A DNA stretch of 59,375 bases, from assembly GCA_009861545.1 (NCBI GenBank), contig VXME01000105.1:1-59375 (forward strand). The letters run 5' to 3'. The stretch comes from Acidobacteriota bacterium (GTDB lineage: Bacteria; Acidobacteriota; Vicinamibacteria; Vicinamibacterales; UBA8438). Below, piece by piece: positions 16,384 to 25,108 of the stretch. Numbering within the stretch: the first letter of the stretch is position 1; each line of letters begins with the position of its first letter. The position numbers and the translations under genes are program-made. The notes under the pieces were generated by a model, which saw only the letters and a program-made list of their open reading frames with translations, was not told where the DNA came from and searched no databases.

Positions 16384-17943
16384 ATGGACACCGTCGCCGT
16401 CGCGGTCATCGTCCTCTACCTGATCGCCGCCACCGCCATCGGCAGCCTGATGGCGCGGCGGACCACCACGTCCACCGGCTGGGCGGTGGCCGGGGGCGGG
16501 ATGTCGACGGTGCTGGTGGCGGTGGGCATCGCCGGCACGCGCATCGGCGGCGCCGGTACCTACGGCGTGGCCGGCGACGTCATCAGCGGCGGGGTCTGGA
16601 ACTTCTGGTGGTACGGCATCAGCACGTTCCTGGCGCTGTCGCTCGTCGGCCTCTTCTTCGCCGTCTACTACCGCCGGTTGCGGTTGCAGACCGTCGGCGA
16701 GATCTTCACGCTCCGGTGGGGGAACCGGCGTTGCCAGTGGCTGACCAGCCTCTGCGTCCAGACCGAGTACGTCATCGTCAACCTGATCGAGGCCTACGTG
16801 ATCGGCGTCATCGTCAGCACCCTGACCCCGCTGTCGATGTTCTCGGGCGTCATGGTGTCGGCCGCCATCTTCGCCACCTACGTCTCGCTCGGGGGGTTGT
16901 GGGGGACGGCGATCACCAACCTGATCCATTGCGTGGTGGTGCTCGTCGGGCTGGGAGCGGTCGGTCTGCTGGGCATCGACCAGCTCGGCGGCTGGAGCGA
17001 AGTCACGGCAGCCATCGGGGGGCACCTGTCGGCGGCGTCGCGCGACACGGCGGCCTGGTGGGGATTTACGGGCGCCGGGTGGCTGCCGGTGTTCGCGATG
17101 ATCTTCTCGGCGGCGATACACACACCCGCCGCCTCGGTCTACACCAACTACGCGGCGGCGGCGCGGAACGAGCGGCACATCGCTCCGGCTTTCGTCGCGG
17201 CTGGAATCATCGCCGCGGGGATGCCGATGCTCGCCGGGCTCATCGCCATCCTCACCACGGCGCGCTACGGGATCGACACCGGGCTCTCCGGCTACCGCAA
17301 CCTGACCACGCTCGCCTCGGAGATCAGTCCGGTGGTCGGCGGCGTCGCTCTGGCCGCGGTGCTCGCCGCGGTCATCTCCTCCGGCGGTCCGATCCTGTTG
17401 TCGAGCGCCACGATGTTCGTCCGCGACTGGCTGCCGTTCACCCGCCGCTACGACTCGGCGCGCAGGCTCCGGGCCTACCAGGTGACCACTGTCGTCTACG
17501 CCATCGTCGCCGCCCTGGCCGCGTGGGTGGTGGCCACCCGGACCACCATCTCCATCCTCGATCTGCTGCTGTTCGGCTTCGCGATGGTGGTGCCGCCGGC
17601 GATTGCCGTCGGCTACGTCATCTACTGGCCGCGCACCACCGAGCGGGGCGCGTACTGGGGCATGGCGGTCGGCTACGGCGCGGGTCTGGTCTGGTTCGCG
17701 CTCATCAAGCTGGCTCTGACGGTCGGGTTCAGCGCGCCGGAGGACGCTTCGGCCCTGCACCGGCTGCTCGTCTACTGCCTCACGGTGGACGGAGAGGGAA
17801 TCGATCCGTCGTACGTCACGACCTTCGTTCCGCTGGTGGCGATACCGCTGGTCTCGCGCCTGACGATCGACACCTCGGGGGATCGCGAGAAGTTCTACGC
17901 GATGCTGGACGGCTCGCGGCCGGTCGACCGGGGAAGGGTATAG
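16384..17943 (+). CDS. Sodium:solute symporter (SSS family)
   Basis: About 519 residues of hydrophobic helices (at least 12), N-terminus MDTVAVAVIVLYLIAATAIGSLMARR. Family features are GIAGTRIGGAGTYGVAG in the second helix region, VGEIFTLRWGNRRCQWL, AAVISSGGPILLSSATMFVRD (the sodium-site helix) and a long C-terminal pair of helices. It imports a solute with Na+; the substrate cannot be told. It lies 144 nt after UGSC gene 1 on the same strand, which makes it a candidate importer of the substrate used by the neighbouring enzymes. The gap before it shows no gene. Confidence 0.88.
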   Translation: MDTVAVAVIVLYLIAATAIGSLMARRTTTSTGWAVAGGGMSTVLVAVGIAGTRIGGAGTYGVAGDVISGGVWNFWWYGISTFLALSLVGLFFAVYYRRLRLQTVGEIFTLRWGNRRCQWLTSLCVQTEYVIVNLIEAYVIGVIVSTLTPLSMFSGVMVSAAIFATYVSLGGLWGTAITNLIHCVVVLVGLGAVGLLGIDQLGGWSEVTAAIGGHLSAASRDTAAWWGFTGAGWLPVFAMIFSAAIHTPAASVYTNYAAAARNERHIAPAFVAAGIIAAGMPMLAGLIAILTTARYGIDTGLSGYRNLTTLASEISPVVGGVALAAVLAAVISSGGPILLSSATMFVRDWLPFTRRYDSARRLRAYQVTTVVYAIVAALAAWVVATRTTISILDLLLFGFAMVVPPAIAVGYVIYWPRTTERGAYWGMAVGYGAGLVWFALIKLALTVGFSAPEDASALHRLLVYCLTVDGEGIDPSYVTTFVPLVAIPLVSRLTIDTSGDREKFYAMLDGSRPVDRGRV

Positions 17944-18070
17944 ACCGCTGCCCCTGTTGGACATGCGGTAGCCGGCGTGGCGGCCTCAGTGGTTGGAGTC
18001 GATGAGGAACACTTCGCTCTCCTCTCCGCGGCCAGCCGCGTCGTCCGCAGACGCGGCATGAGCGGAGACT

Positions 18071-18076
18071 TATAAT
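18071..18076 (+). promoter_or_regulatory. -10 element of the beta-oxidation gene
   Basis: A perfect TATAAT, 41 nt before the ATG at 18118. There is no recognisable -35 at 16-18 nt. The leader carries AGGAGAG as ribosome site. It is the best -10 match in this part of the window. Confidence 0.55.
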
Positions 18077-18117
18077 CGCTCGCGTCGCACCCGGTTTCGT
18101 TCCAGGAGAGGTCACGC

Positions 18118-20226
18118 ATGCCCGGTTCGGTCACGTTCGAACGCCACGACGACGTCGCGCTGCTGCGGCTGACGAATCCCCCCGTCAACGGCCTGAGCTT
18201 CGCCATGCGCGCCGCGCTGGGTGAGCGCGTGGCCCAGGCGCTGGCCGACGAAGCCGTCAAGGCGATTGTCATCGCCGGGGCCGACCGCATGTTCTGCGGC
18301 GGGGCCGACATCCGGGAGTTCAGCGCGCCGCCGCCGCCCGGAGCGGCACACCTGCCCGCGATCCTGGACGAGATCGAGGCCTCGCCGAAACCCGTCGTCG
18401 CCGCCATCCACGGCGTGGCGGCCGGAGGCGGCATGGAGGTGGCGCTGGCGTGCCACGTGCGGCTCGCCGCGCCCGGCACGCGGCTCGGGCTTCCGGAGGT
18501 GACGCTCGGCATCCTGCCCGGCGCGGGAGGCACGCAGCGCATGCCGCGGCTCATCGGTGTGGAGAAGGCGCTGGAGGTGATCGTCGGCGGCAAGCTCCAT
18601 CCGGTGGAGAAGGCAGCGGCCCTGGGCTTCGTCGACGAGTGCGTCGAGGGCGACCTGGTGGCGACGGCGATCGCCCGGGCTCGTCAGCTCGCAGCCGACG
18701 GCACGCCGCTACGGCGGGCGTCGAAGCTCACGGAGCATCTGGAGGCGGCGCGCGGCCGCCCCGGGATCTTCGACGACTTCCGCAAGAAGATGGCGAAGCG
18801 CGCTCGCGGCTTCGACGCGCCGTACGCCTGCGTCGACTGCGTCGAGACGACGCTGACGATGCCCTACGCCGAGGCGCTGAAGAACGAGCGGGTCGTGTTC
18901 CACCGGCTACGCGAATCGGACCAGTCGGCGGCGCAGCGGCACGCCTTCTTCGCCGAGCGCGAAGTGGCCAAGATCCCGGATGTGCCGAAAGACACCCCGG
19001 CCCGGCCGATTGCGTCGGCGGGAGTCGTCGGCTGCGGCACGATGGGCGGCGGGATCGCGATGAGCATCGCCAACGCGGGCCTGCCGGTGACGGTTCTCGA
19101 ATCGTCGCCCGAGGCGCTCGACCGCGGCATGGCCATCATCCGGAAGAACTACGCGGCGACCGTTTCGAAGGGGCGGCTGTCGCAGACGCAGATGGACGCG
19201 CGGCTGGCGCGCATCACCCCGACGCTGGACGACGCCGCCCTGGGCGCCGCGGACGTCGTGATCGAGGCGGTGTTCGAGGAGCTGCCGCTGAAGAAGGAGG
19301 TCTTCGCCCGGCTCGACCGCGTGTGCAAGCCGGAGGCGATCCTGGCCACCAACACCTCGACCCTCGACGTCGACGCCATCGCCGCCGCCACGTCGCGGCC
19401 GGCGCAGGTCGTCGGCACCCACTTCTTCAGCCCGGCGAACGTCATGAAGCTGATGGAGAACGTGCGCGGCGCCCGGACGTCGCCCGAGACCATCGCCACC
19501 GTCATGAAGCTGTCGAAGAAGCTGGGCAAGGTGGGCGTGCTGGTCGGTGTCTGCGACGGCTTCGTCGGCAACCGGATGCTCTACGCCTACCGCCGGCAAG
19601 CGGACTTCCTGCTGGAGGAAGGCGCGCTGCCGGAGCAGATCGATCGGGTCATCTATGACTTCGGCCTGCCGATGGGGCCCTACCAGATGGCGGATCTCGC
19701 CGGTCTGGACGTGAGCTGGCGGGTGCGCAAGGCGCAGGCGCCGACCCGGCCGGCGCACCTGCGCTACTCGCCGATCGCCGACCGCATCTGCGAGCAGGGT
19801 CGCTACGGGCAGAAGACCGGCGCCGGCTGGTACCGGTACGAAGCGGGGAGCCGCGTCCCCATTCCCGACCCGGCCATCCACGATCTCATTGCCGGGGTGT
19901 CCGCGGAGTTCGGCATCGAGCGCCGCGCGATCGGCGACGACGAGATCGTCCCGCGGTGCCTCTATCCGCTCGTCAACGAGGGCGCGAAGATCCTGGACGA
20001 GGGACTCGCGCTGCGCGCCAGTGACATAGACATCATCTGGATGCATGGCTACGGCTTCCCGCGCTACCGCGGCGGTCCGATGTTCTGGGCCGACCTGGTG
20101 GGGCTGCGGACCGTCTACGACGCGATGAGCCGGCTCCACGACGAGCACGGCGAGTGGCTCGAGCCGGCGCCGTTGCTGAAACGCCTCGCGGAGCAGGGCA
20201 AGGGGTTCAAGGACGTCGGGAAGTGA
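18118..20226 (+). CDS. Fused enoyl-CoA hydratase/3-hydroxyacyl-CoA dehydrogenase
   Basis: Bifunctional beta-oxidation enzyme of 702 residues in the FadB/FadJ order. Residues 1-190 are the crotonase domain (NPPVNGLSFAMR, AGADRMFCGGADIREF, the oxyanion-hole IHGVAAGGGMEVAL, ILPGAGGTQRMPRL). From about 300 comes the NAD-binding dehydrogenase (VVGCGTMGGGIAMSIANAG, Rossmann GxGxxG). Then follow the C-terminal domain with HFFSPANVMKLMENV and GFVGNRMLYAY, and a second C-terminal repeat (YGFPRYRGGPMFWAD). Hydration and oxidation of acyl-CoA occur in the cytosol. Whether it serves fatty acids or a branched or aromatic acid route is not determinable. The next gene starts about 50 nt after the stop. Confidence 0.93.
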   Translation: MPGSVTFERHDDVALLRLTNPPVNGLSFAMRAALGERVAQALADEAVKAIVIAGADRMFCGGADIREFSAPPPPGAAHLPAILDEIEASPKPVVAAIHGVAAGGGMEVALACHVRLAAPGTRLGLPEVTLGILPGAGGTQRMPRLIGVEKALEVIVGGKLHPVEKAAALGFVDECVEGDLVATAIARARQLAADGTPLRRASKLTEHLEAARGRPGIFDDFRKKMAKRARGFDAPYACVDCVETTLTMPYAEALKNERVVFHRLRESDQSAAQRHAFFAEREVAKIPDVPKDTPARPIASAGVVGCGTMGGGIAMSIANAGLPVTVLESSPEALDRGMAIIRKNYAATVSKGRLSQTQMDARLARITPTLDDAALGAADVVIEAVFEELPLKKEVFARLDRVCKPEAILATNTSTLDVDAIAAATSRPAQVVGTHFFSPANVMKLMENVRGARTSPETIATVMKLSKKLGKVGVLVGVCDGFVGNRMLYAYRRQADFLLEEGALPEQIDRVIYDFGLPMGPYQMADLAGLDVSWRVRKAQAPTRPAHLRYSPIADRICEQGRYGQKTGAGWYRYEAGSRVPIPDPAIHDLIAGVSAEFGIERRAIGDDEIVPRCLYPLVNEGAKILDEGLALRASDIDIIWMHGYGFPRYRGGPMFWADLVGLRTVYDAMSRLHDEHGEWLEPAPLLKRLAEQGKGFKDVGK

Positions 20227-20274
20227 CGGCCAGGGCCGCGGGGTCCGGACGGACGGCGGCCTGCGCGCAGGGAC

Positions 20275-21399
20275 ATGGCGATGTCTGATTCCGGAACCGT
20301 TGCCGAGCGCGCGGAACGCGCCGCCGCGGCCGGCGGGATCGCGGATCTGATCGAGTACTACTTCGAGCAGGGCTGGACGGACGGCCTGCCGGTGGTGCCG
20401 CCGACGCCCGAGTCGGTGGCGGCCATGGTGGATGCCTTGGGGGGCGACGCGGCCCATCTCGAAACCCGCGTCCCGCCGCGCTGGGGCAACCTCACCCGCG
20501 AGGTGCTCGCCATCAATCTGGTGCTTGCCGGCTGCCGGCCCGACTACGCGCCGGTGGTGCGGGCCGCGCTGTTGGCACTCACGAGCAGCCCCTTCAACCT
20601 CCACGGCGTGCAGGCGACCACCCACATGGCCGCCCCGCTGGTCGTGGTGAACGGGCCGATCCGACAGGAGATCGGACTGAACGCGGGCCCCAACGTGTTC
20701 GGATCCGGCTTCCGGGCCAACGCCACCATCGGTCGCGCCATCCGTCTCGTGCTGCTCAATGTGGGCGGCGGCTGGCCGGGCGACCTCGACAAGAGCACGC
20801 TGGGACATCCCGGCAAGTACACCTTCTGCATCGCCGAGAACGAGGAGGCGAGTCCCTGGGCGCCGTACCACGTCGAGCACGGTTACCGGCCCGAGGACAG
20901 CACGGTCTTCTGCATCGCCGCCGAGGGGCCGCATAGCGTCACCAACCACGTGGCGAACGACCCGGAAGGCATCCTCGACAGCATCGCGTCGGCGATGAGC
21001 ACCATCGCCCACAACAACGCCGTCAGCAGCGGCTCGTGCGCCGTCGTCATCGGGCCGGAGCATGCCGCGACGATTGCCGCGAAGCAGTGGACGCGCCAGG
21101 ACGTGCGGCGCTACCTTTGGTCGGCGACAACCAATACGTTCGACGACATCAGCTTCGGGGGGCGCTACGGGAAGATTTACAACCGCAACCTGCCCCGCTG
21201 GTACAGGCGGGAGCCGGGGGCGCGCATTCCCATCGTGCCGTCCGCGGACGACATCCACCTGTTCGTGGCCGGCGGCGACGCCGGCCGCTTCTCGGCGTTC
21301 TTGCCGGGATGGGGGCACATGACGTCGCCCGTGCTGCGGGCGATCGACGGTCGGCCGCCGGGGACGGGGGAGTGCGTCGACGGGACGTGTGCGCTCTGA
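20275..21399 (+). CDS. Stand-alone TDGLPVVPP-domain protein (UGSC-associated)
   Basis: About 374 residues, homologous along its length to the C-terminal 340 residues of the fusion at 12963-14606: GWTDGLPVVPPTPESV, FNLHGVQATTHMAAPLVVVNGPI, GLNAGPNVFGSGFRANATIGRA, NVGGGWPGDLDKSTLG, and DIHLFVAGGDAGRFSAFLPG. It lacks the thioredoxin domain but ends in GECVDGTCAL with two cysteines. No signal peptide. ATG 20275 or 20281 could start it (AGGGA upstream). UGSC gene 2 follows 100 nt later on the same strand. No function is known to me; repeated pairing with UGSC genes suggests a shared pathway or complex. Confidence 0.8.
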   Translation: MAMSDSGTVAERAERAAAAGGIADLIEYYFEQGWTDGLPVVPPTPESVAAMVDALGGDAAHLETRVPPRWGNLTREVLAINLVLAGCRPDYAPVVRAALLALTSSPFNLHGVQATTHMAAPLVVVNGPIRQEIGLNAGPNVFGSGFRANATIGRAIRLVLLNVGGGWPGDLDKSTLGHPGKYTFCIAENEEASPWAPYHVEHGYRPEDSTVFCIAAEGPHSVTNHVANDPEGILDSIASAMSTIAHNNAVSSGSCAVVIGPEHAATIAAKQWTRQDVRRYLWSATTNTFDDISFGGRYGKIYNRNLPRWYRREPGARIPIVPSADDIHLFVAGGDAGRFSAFLPGWGHMTSPVLRAIDGRPPGTGECVDGTCAL

Positions 21400-21498
21400 G
21401 GGAGGACGTCTTGGCCGCTCACGTCATGCAGGTGAGGCAGGCAGGTGAGGAAGCGCTTCAAGACCACTGACGGCATGGATTCGACTCGGGAGTGACAG

Positions 21499-22044
21499 AT
21501 GGCTAGAGAACGCCTGCCGGACGGACGCATCGTCTACGACCCGCGCGGGACGGTGACCGCGGAGCCGCGCGAGCTGGCGGCCCGCCTGGAGATGCTCGAC
21601 GGCGTTCGGCTAGGCGTGCTGGACAACACCAAGTGGAACGCGTCGAAGCTGTTGCGCCGCGTCGTCGCCGGCCTGGAGACTGGACTGACGTTCGCTCAGG
21701 TGAACTTCTACGACAAGGAGAGCTTCTCCCGGCCGGCGCAGCCGGACCTACTCGACGTGATCGCGGCGGAGAACGATGCGGTGATCACCGCGATAGGCGA
21801 TTGAGGGTCGTGCACGTCGTGCAGTCTGCACGACGCGGTCGGCCTTGAGGAGCGGGGCGTTCCGACGGCGGTCATCGTGACCGACGCGTTCCTCCATGAA
21901 GCCGACGTGCAGCGAACGGCGCTCGGCGCGGAGCGCCTCGATCCGGTAGTCATCACCCATCCGCTCAGCACGCTGACCGACGAGGAGATCGCCGGGCGCG
22001 CCGCCGAGGCGGCGGCCGGCGTCAGGCGGACCCTCGTCGCGTGA
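21499..22044 (+). CDS. UGSC family selenoprotein, copy 2 (in-frame TGA at 21802-21804 = Sec102)
   Basis: Reading the TGA as selenocysteine gives 181 residues. The first part (MARERLPDGRIVYDPRG to DAVITAIGD) continues in frame through Sec102-Gly-Ser-Cys105-Thr-Ser-Cys108 into HDAVGLEERGVPTAVIVTDAF and ends RRTLVA before the TGA at 22042-22044. The part after the first TGA has no start codon or ribosome site of its own, yet aligns with copy 1 after the Sec. Elsewhere the paralogues are well diverged, so this is not a recent duplicate. It follows the lone TDGLPVVPP gene. Role unknown; a thiol/selenol redox centre is likely. Confidence 0.9.
21816..21834 (+). promoter_or_regulatory. SECIS-like hairpin for UGSC copy 2
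   Basis: GTCGTGCA-GTC-TGCACGAC: eight perfect pairs and a 3-nt loop, beginning 11 nt after the TGA at 21802-21804. It matches the copy 1 hairpin at 18 of 19 positions, including silent third codon positions. Confidence 0.75.
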
Positions 22045-22197
22045 GGCCGCCGGGCGATCCCCGGCGCTGGACCTGCGGCCGAATCGCGGCTGTCAAGAGA
22101 GTCCTCGCCAGCGTCCATGTGTGCCTTCGTGTCGCCGGATGCGGGCGCCGGGTGATCCGCCGCGCGTGGGGGGGCAGCGGTTTCGACGTCTTCCTCG

Positions 22198-23355
22198 TTA
22201 CGCCGACCGTGTGACGGGAGCGTGCTCCCGCACGTAGTCCATCAGGCTCGGGATTCCCGGTTCCCAGACCGGTTTCGCCTCCGGCCGCCACACGTACCCC
22301 ACGTTGCGCAACAGGTCCTTCGCCGTCGTCGAGTCGGCCTCCGGCACGGCTGCCAAGCCGCGGCGAATTGCCGTCTCGAGTTGCACGTCGTCCAGCAGAG
22401 GACGTGTGTCGAAGGCCTCCGCCACGGACCGCGCCACGGGCAGCAGGCGCAACGTCTCGAGCTCTTCGTAGCGATCGAGGTAGTAGTCGTCCTTCTCCCG
22501 GTTCACGGCGGTCTGCACGGCGGTGGCCGCCGCCAGCGTGATGCGCCTTTCTTCGGCCACGCCCGGTGGAGCGGCACGCGGTGGAGTGGCACCCGCCGCC
22601 CGGCGCCACACCGCCTGCCCCCAGAGTTGCACGAAATACGGGTAGCCGTGGCTGTCGCGGACGATGTGCGCAAGGGCGTCGTCGTCGATGTCGATGTCGT
22701 CGCTTCGCAACGGATTCCGCACCGCCGCCGCGGTCGCCGGTCCGTCCAGCCGGCCGATGGGACGCCGGTCGGCCCGGTTCCAGAACGTCGCGTCCATCGC
22801 ATTCAGGTGGGCGCGCAGGTTCGGGGTGCCGGCCAGCACGAGCAGGAACGGCAACCTTCTGCCCACCTGCTGGCCGGCATTCAGCAGCGCGCGGCCGACG
22901 GCGACGTCCAGCGTGTGCGCCTCGTCGATCAGCAGAAGCAGCGGCGCTTTCCGCACACGTGCCGCCAAGGCTTCGTCCAGCGGCGGTGGGTCGCGCCGCC
23001 CCGGCCGCCACGTGATCCCCTGCACGGACACCTGCCCCGGCGCGAAACGCCGCCACCAGGATGCGGGCAGGAGACGCTCGACGAGCTTCGTCTCGTCAGG
23101 CATGCCGGCCGGCGTGAGCGACAGAACGTCGACGCCGGCGTAGGCGGCGGCTTCCTGCTGCAGCCAGACGAGCAGGGCGGTCTTGCCGTTGCCGCGCGGT
23201 CCGTGCAGCACGAGATCGCGCGACGGAGCCAGGCCGTCGCGCAGATCGCCGAGGAGCGCCCGGCAGAGCGCCTGCACGGACGCTCGTCCTGCCAGGTACG
23301 GCGGCAGTCCACCCGCGCCCGGTCGAAACGGCCCCTGCCGGCTCCGCGTCACCAT
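22198..23355 (-). CDS. AAA+ ATPase
   Basis: P-loop ATPase of about 385 residues. Walker A is GPRGNGKT, Walker B LLLLIDEAH, sensor region LVLAGTPNLRAHL, and a helical C-terminal part that may be a winged-helix (RRGLAAVPEADSTTAKDLLRNVGYVW). The layout resembles Cdc6/Orc-like or STAND-type ATPases used in regulation. The partner is unknown. ATG 23355 (MVTRSRQG) is preferred; an upstream ATG at 23427 would overlap the start codon of the divergent larA-like gene on a shared CATG. A 150-nt gene-free gap separates it from UGSC gene 2 (convergent). Confidence 0.8.
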   Translation of the reverse strand: MVTRSRQGPFRPGAGGLPPYLAGRASVQALCRALLGDLRDGLAPSRDLVLHGPRGNGKTALLVWLQQEAAAYAGVDVLSLTPAGMPDETKLVERLLPASWWRRFAPGQVSVQGITWRPGRRDPPPLDEALAARVRKAPLLLLIDEAHTLDVAVGRALLNAGQQVGRRLPFLLVLAGTPNLRAHLNAMDATFWNRADRRPIGRLDGPATAAAVRNPLRSDDIDIDDDALAHIVRDSHGYPYFVQLWGQAVWRRAAGATPPRAAPPGVAEERRITLAAATAVQTAVNREKDDYYLDRYEELETLRLLPVARSVAEAFDTRPLLDDVQLETAIRRGLAAVPEADSTTAKDLLRNVGYVWRPEAKPVWEPGIPSLMDYVREHAPVTRSA

Positions 23356-23413
23356 CGGCGTCACGCTCCACGCACCCGTACTCGCCCCCCGCAGTGCGGC
23401 CGAGCGGGCACGA

Positions 23414-23419
23414 TATGAT
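23414..23419 (+). promoter_or_regulatory. Candidate -10 of the larA-like gene, leaderless arrangement
   Basis: TATGAT (5 of 6) ends 6 nt before the ATG at 23426, so transcription would start at or next to the start codon. No Shine-Dalgarno sequence is present. Confidence 0.4.
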
Positions 23420-23425
23420 TCTGCC

Positions 23426-24694
23426 ATGAACGTCGATCTGGCCTACGGCCGCGGCCGCCTGTCGGTCGAGTTTCCGGATGACCGCACCACGGTCCTGGAG
23501 CCGTCCTACGTCGGCGGCCTGCCGGACGAGCAGTCGGCCATTCGCCATGCCTTGCGGATGCCGCTGGGGACGCCGCCGCTCGCGTCGCTCGTGAAGGCCG
23601 AGCAGAGTGTCGCCATCTCGGTCTGCGACATCACCCGGCCGATGCCCAGCGACACGCTGCTGCCGGTGCTGCTCGACGAGCTGGCCCATGTGCCCGACGA
23701 GCGGATCGCCATCCTGATCGCCACCGGCACGCACCGGCCCAACGATCGCGGCGAGCTGATCGAGATGCTCGGGCAGCCGATCGTCGACCGCTATCCCATC
23801 GTCAACCACAGCGCGTTCGACGAGGACGGTCTGGTGCACCTGGGCGAGGTGGAGCCGCGGGTGCCGGTCTGGCTGAACCGGCACTGGGTCGAGGCCGACT
23901 TTCGCATCACGACCGGGTTCGTCGAGCCGCACTTCTTCGCCGGGTTCAGCGGCGGGCCGAAGCTGGTGGCGCCGGGGCTGGCCGGGTTCAGGACAACGAT
24001 GCGGCTGCACGACGCCGAGATGATCGGCAGCCCGAACGCGCGGTGGGGCGTCATCGAAGGGAACCCCATTCAGGAAGCCATACGCCGCATCGCCTCCCAC
24101 GTCGGCGTCCACTTCAGCGTCGACGTCGCGATCAACCGCGACCGGCGGATCACCAGCGTCGCGGCGGGGGAGATCTTCGCCGTGCACCGGACGATAGCGG
24201 CGCGCGTCAAGCAGAGCGCCATGCAGGCGTTCGACGCGCCGTTCGATGTCGTCGTCACGACCAACAGCGGCTACCCGCTCGACCAGAACCTCTACCAGAG
24301 TGTGAAAGGCATGTCGGCGGCGGCGCAGGTGGTCAGGCAGGGCGGGGCCATCGTCTGCGCCGCGGAGTGCGCCGACGGGCTGCCGTCACACGGCGAGTAC
24401 GGCGACATCTTGCGGGCCCGCGAGACGCCGGAGGCGCTGCTCGAGATGATTTGCGCGCCGGGCCACAACCGGCACGACCAGTGGGAAGTGCAGGTCCAGG
24501 CGCAGATCCAGCAGCGCGCCGAGGTGTTCCTGAAGACCGACGGCCTCGCGCACGACGAGGTCCGCGCGGCGCACCTGACGCCCATCGACGACGTCGCGGA
24601 GACGACGCGCGAGCAGCTCGACCGGGCCGGTCCGGCGGCGCGGGTCTGCGTCCTGCCCGAGGGGCCGCAGACGATTCCTTATCTGGCCGGGTGA
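23426..24694 (+). CDS. larA: Lactate racemase (LarA) family protein
   Basis: Nickel-pincer-dependent racemase/epimerase family (LarA, DUF2088), about 422 residues. Landmarks are VAISVCDITRPMP, IATGTHRPN, the signature FVEPHFFAGFSGGPKLVAPGLAG (Lys that would bind the NPN cofactor), MRLHDAEM, and DVVVTTNSGYPLDQNLYQSVKGM in the second domain. No larB, larC or larE (cofactor synthesis) is in the window. Many LarA homologues act on 2-hydroxyacids other than lactate, so the substrate is open. It is divergent from the ATPase, and the VapC gene converges at its 3' end. Confidence 0.88.
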   Translation: MNVDLAYGRGRLSVEFPDDRTTVLEPSYVGGLPDEQSAIRHALRMPLGTPPLASLVKAEQSVAISVCDITRPMPSDTLLPVLLDELAHVPDERIAILIATGTHRPNDRGELIEMLGQPIVDRYPIVNHSAFDEDGLVHLGEVEPRVPVWLNRHWVEADFRITTGFVEPHFFAGFSGGPKLVAPGLAGFRTTMRLHDAEMIGSPNARWGVIEGNPIQEAIRRIASHVGVHFSVDVAINRDRRITSVAAGEIFAVHRTIAARVKQSAMQAFDAPFDVVVTTNSGYPLDQNLYQSVKGMSAAAQVVRQGGAIVCAAECADGLPSHGEYGDILRARETPEALLEMICAPGHNRHDQWEVQVQAQIQQRAEVFLKTDGLAHDEVRAAHLTPIDDVAETTREQLDRAGPAARVCVLPEGPQTIPYLAG

Positions 24695-24708
24695 GTTCCG
24701 AGGCGCGT

Positions 24709-25104
24709 TCATTGCGGCGCCGCAACCGCGAGACCTGCCCCCGCGGCGGCGTCAAGGAGCCGCTGGTCGTAGGTGACCACGGCTTCGAGTCCCTCCAACG
24801 AGAGAGCTGTCGCGAGATGAACCGCGTCGAGGCTTCGCAGCCGTTCCGGCTGCAGGTGTGCGGCGGCACGCAGGACCGGCTCGTCGATGGCCAGCAGCGC
24901 GATGCCCTCCAGAACCTGTTCCGCCCGGTGCCACGTAGCCGGTTCCGAGGCGTGTGCCCGACGCAACGCACGGAACACTTCGACGCGAACGAGTCCGCTG
25001 GCGACGCGATCGTAGCGGACCGCCAGGTACCGCCGGAGGGCCTGCGACTCGAGCTCGGGGACGACGAGTTTGACGATAGCGCAGGAATCCAGATAGACCA
25101 CCAC
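24709..25104 (-). CDS. vapC: PIN-domain toxin, VapC type
   Basis: A 131-residue PIN-domain RNase. Acidic site residues are Asp6 in VVYLDSCAIVKL, Glu in LVRVEVFRAL, Asp in RSLDAVHLATAL and Asp in VVTYDQRLLDAA, all in the expected order. VapC toxins cut RNA (often initiator tRNA) and are neutralised by the cognate VapB. The antitoxin gene ends 4 nt upstream, so the two form one operon. Confidence 0.9.
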   Translation of the reverse strand: MVVYLDSCAIVKLVVPELESQALRRYLAVRYDRVASGLVRVEVFRALRRAHASEPATWHRAEQVLEGIALLAIDEPVLRAAAHLQPERLRSLDAVHLATALSLEGLEAVVTYDQRLLDAAAGAGLAVAAPQ

Positions 25105-25108
25105 ACGC

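Noticed and set aside
23425-23427. ATPase start at ATG 23427 sharing CATG with the divergent larA start
   Set aside because: It would leave no promoter space for either gene; the internal ATG at 23355 is more likely, though not proved.
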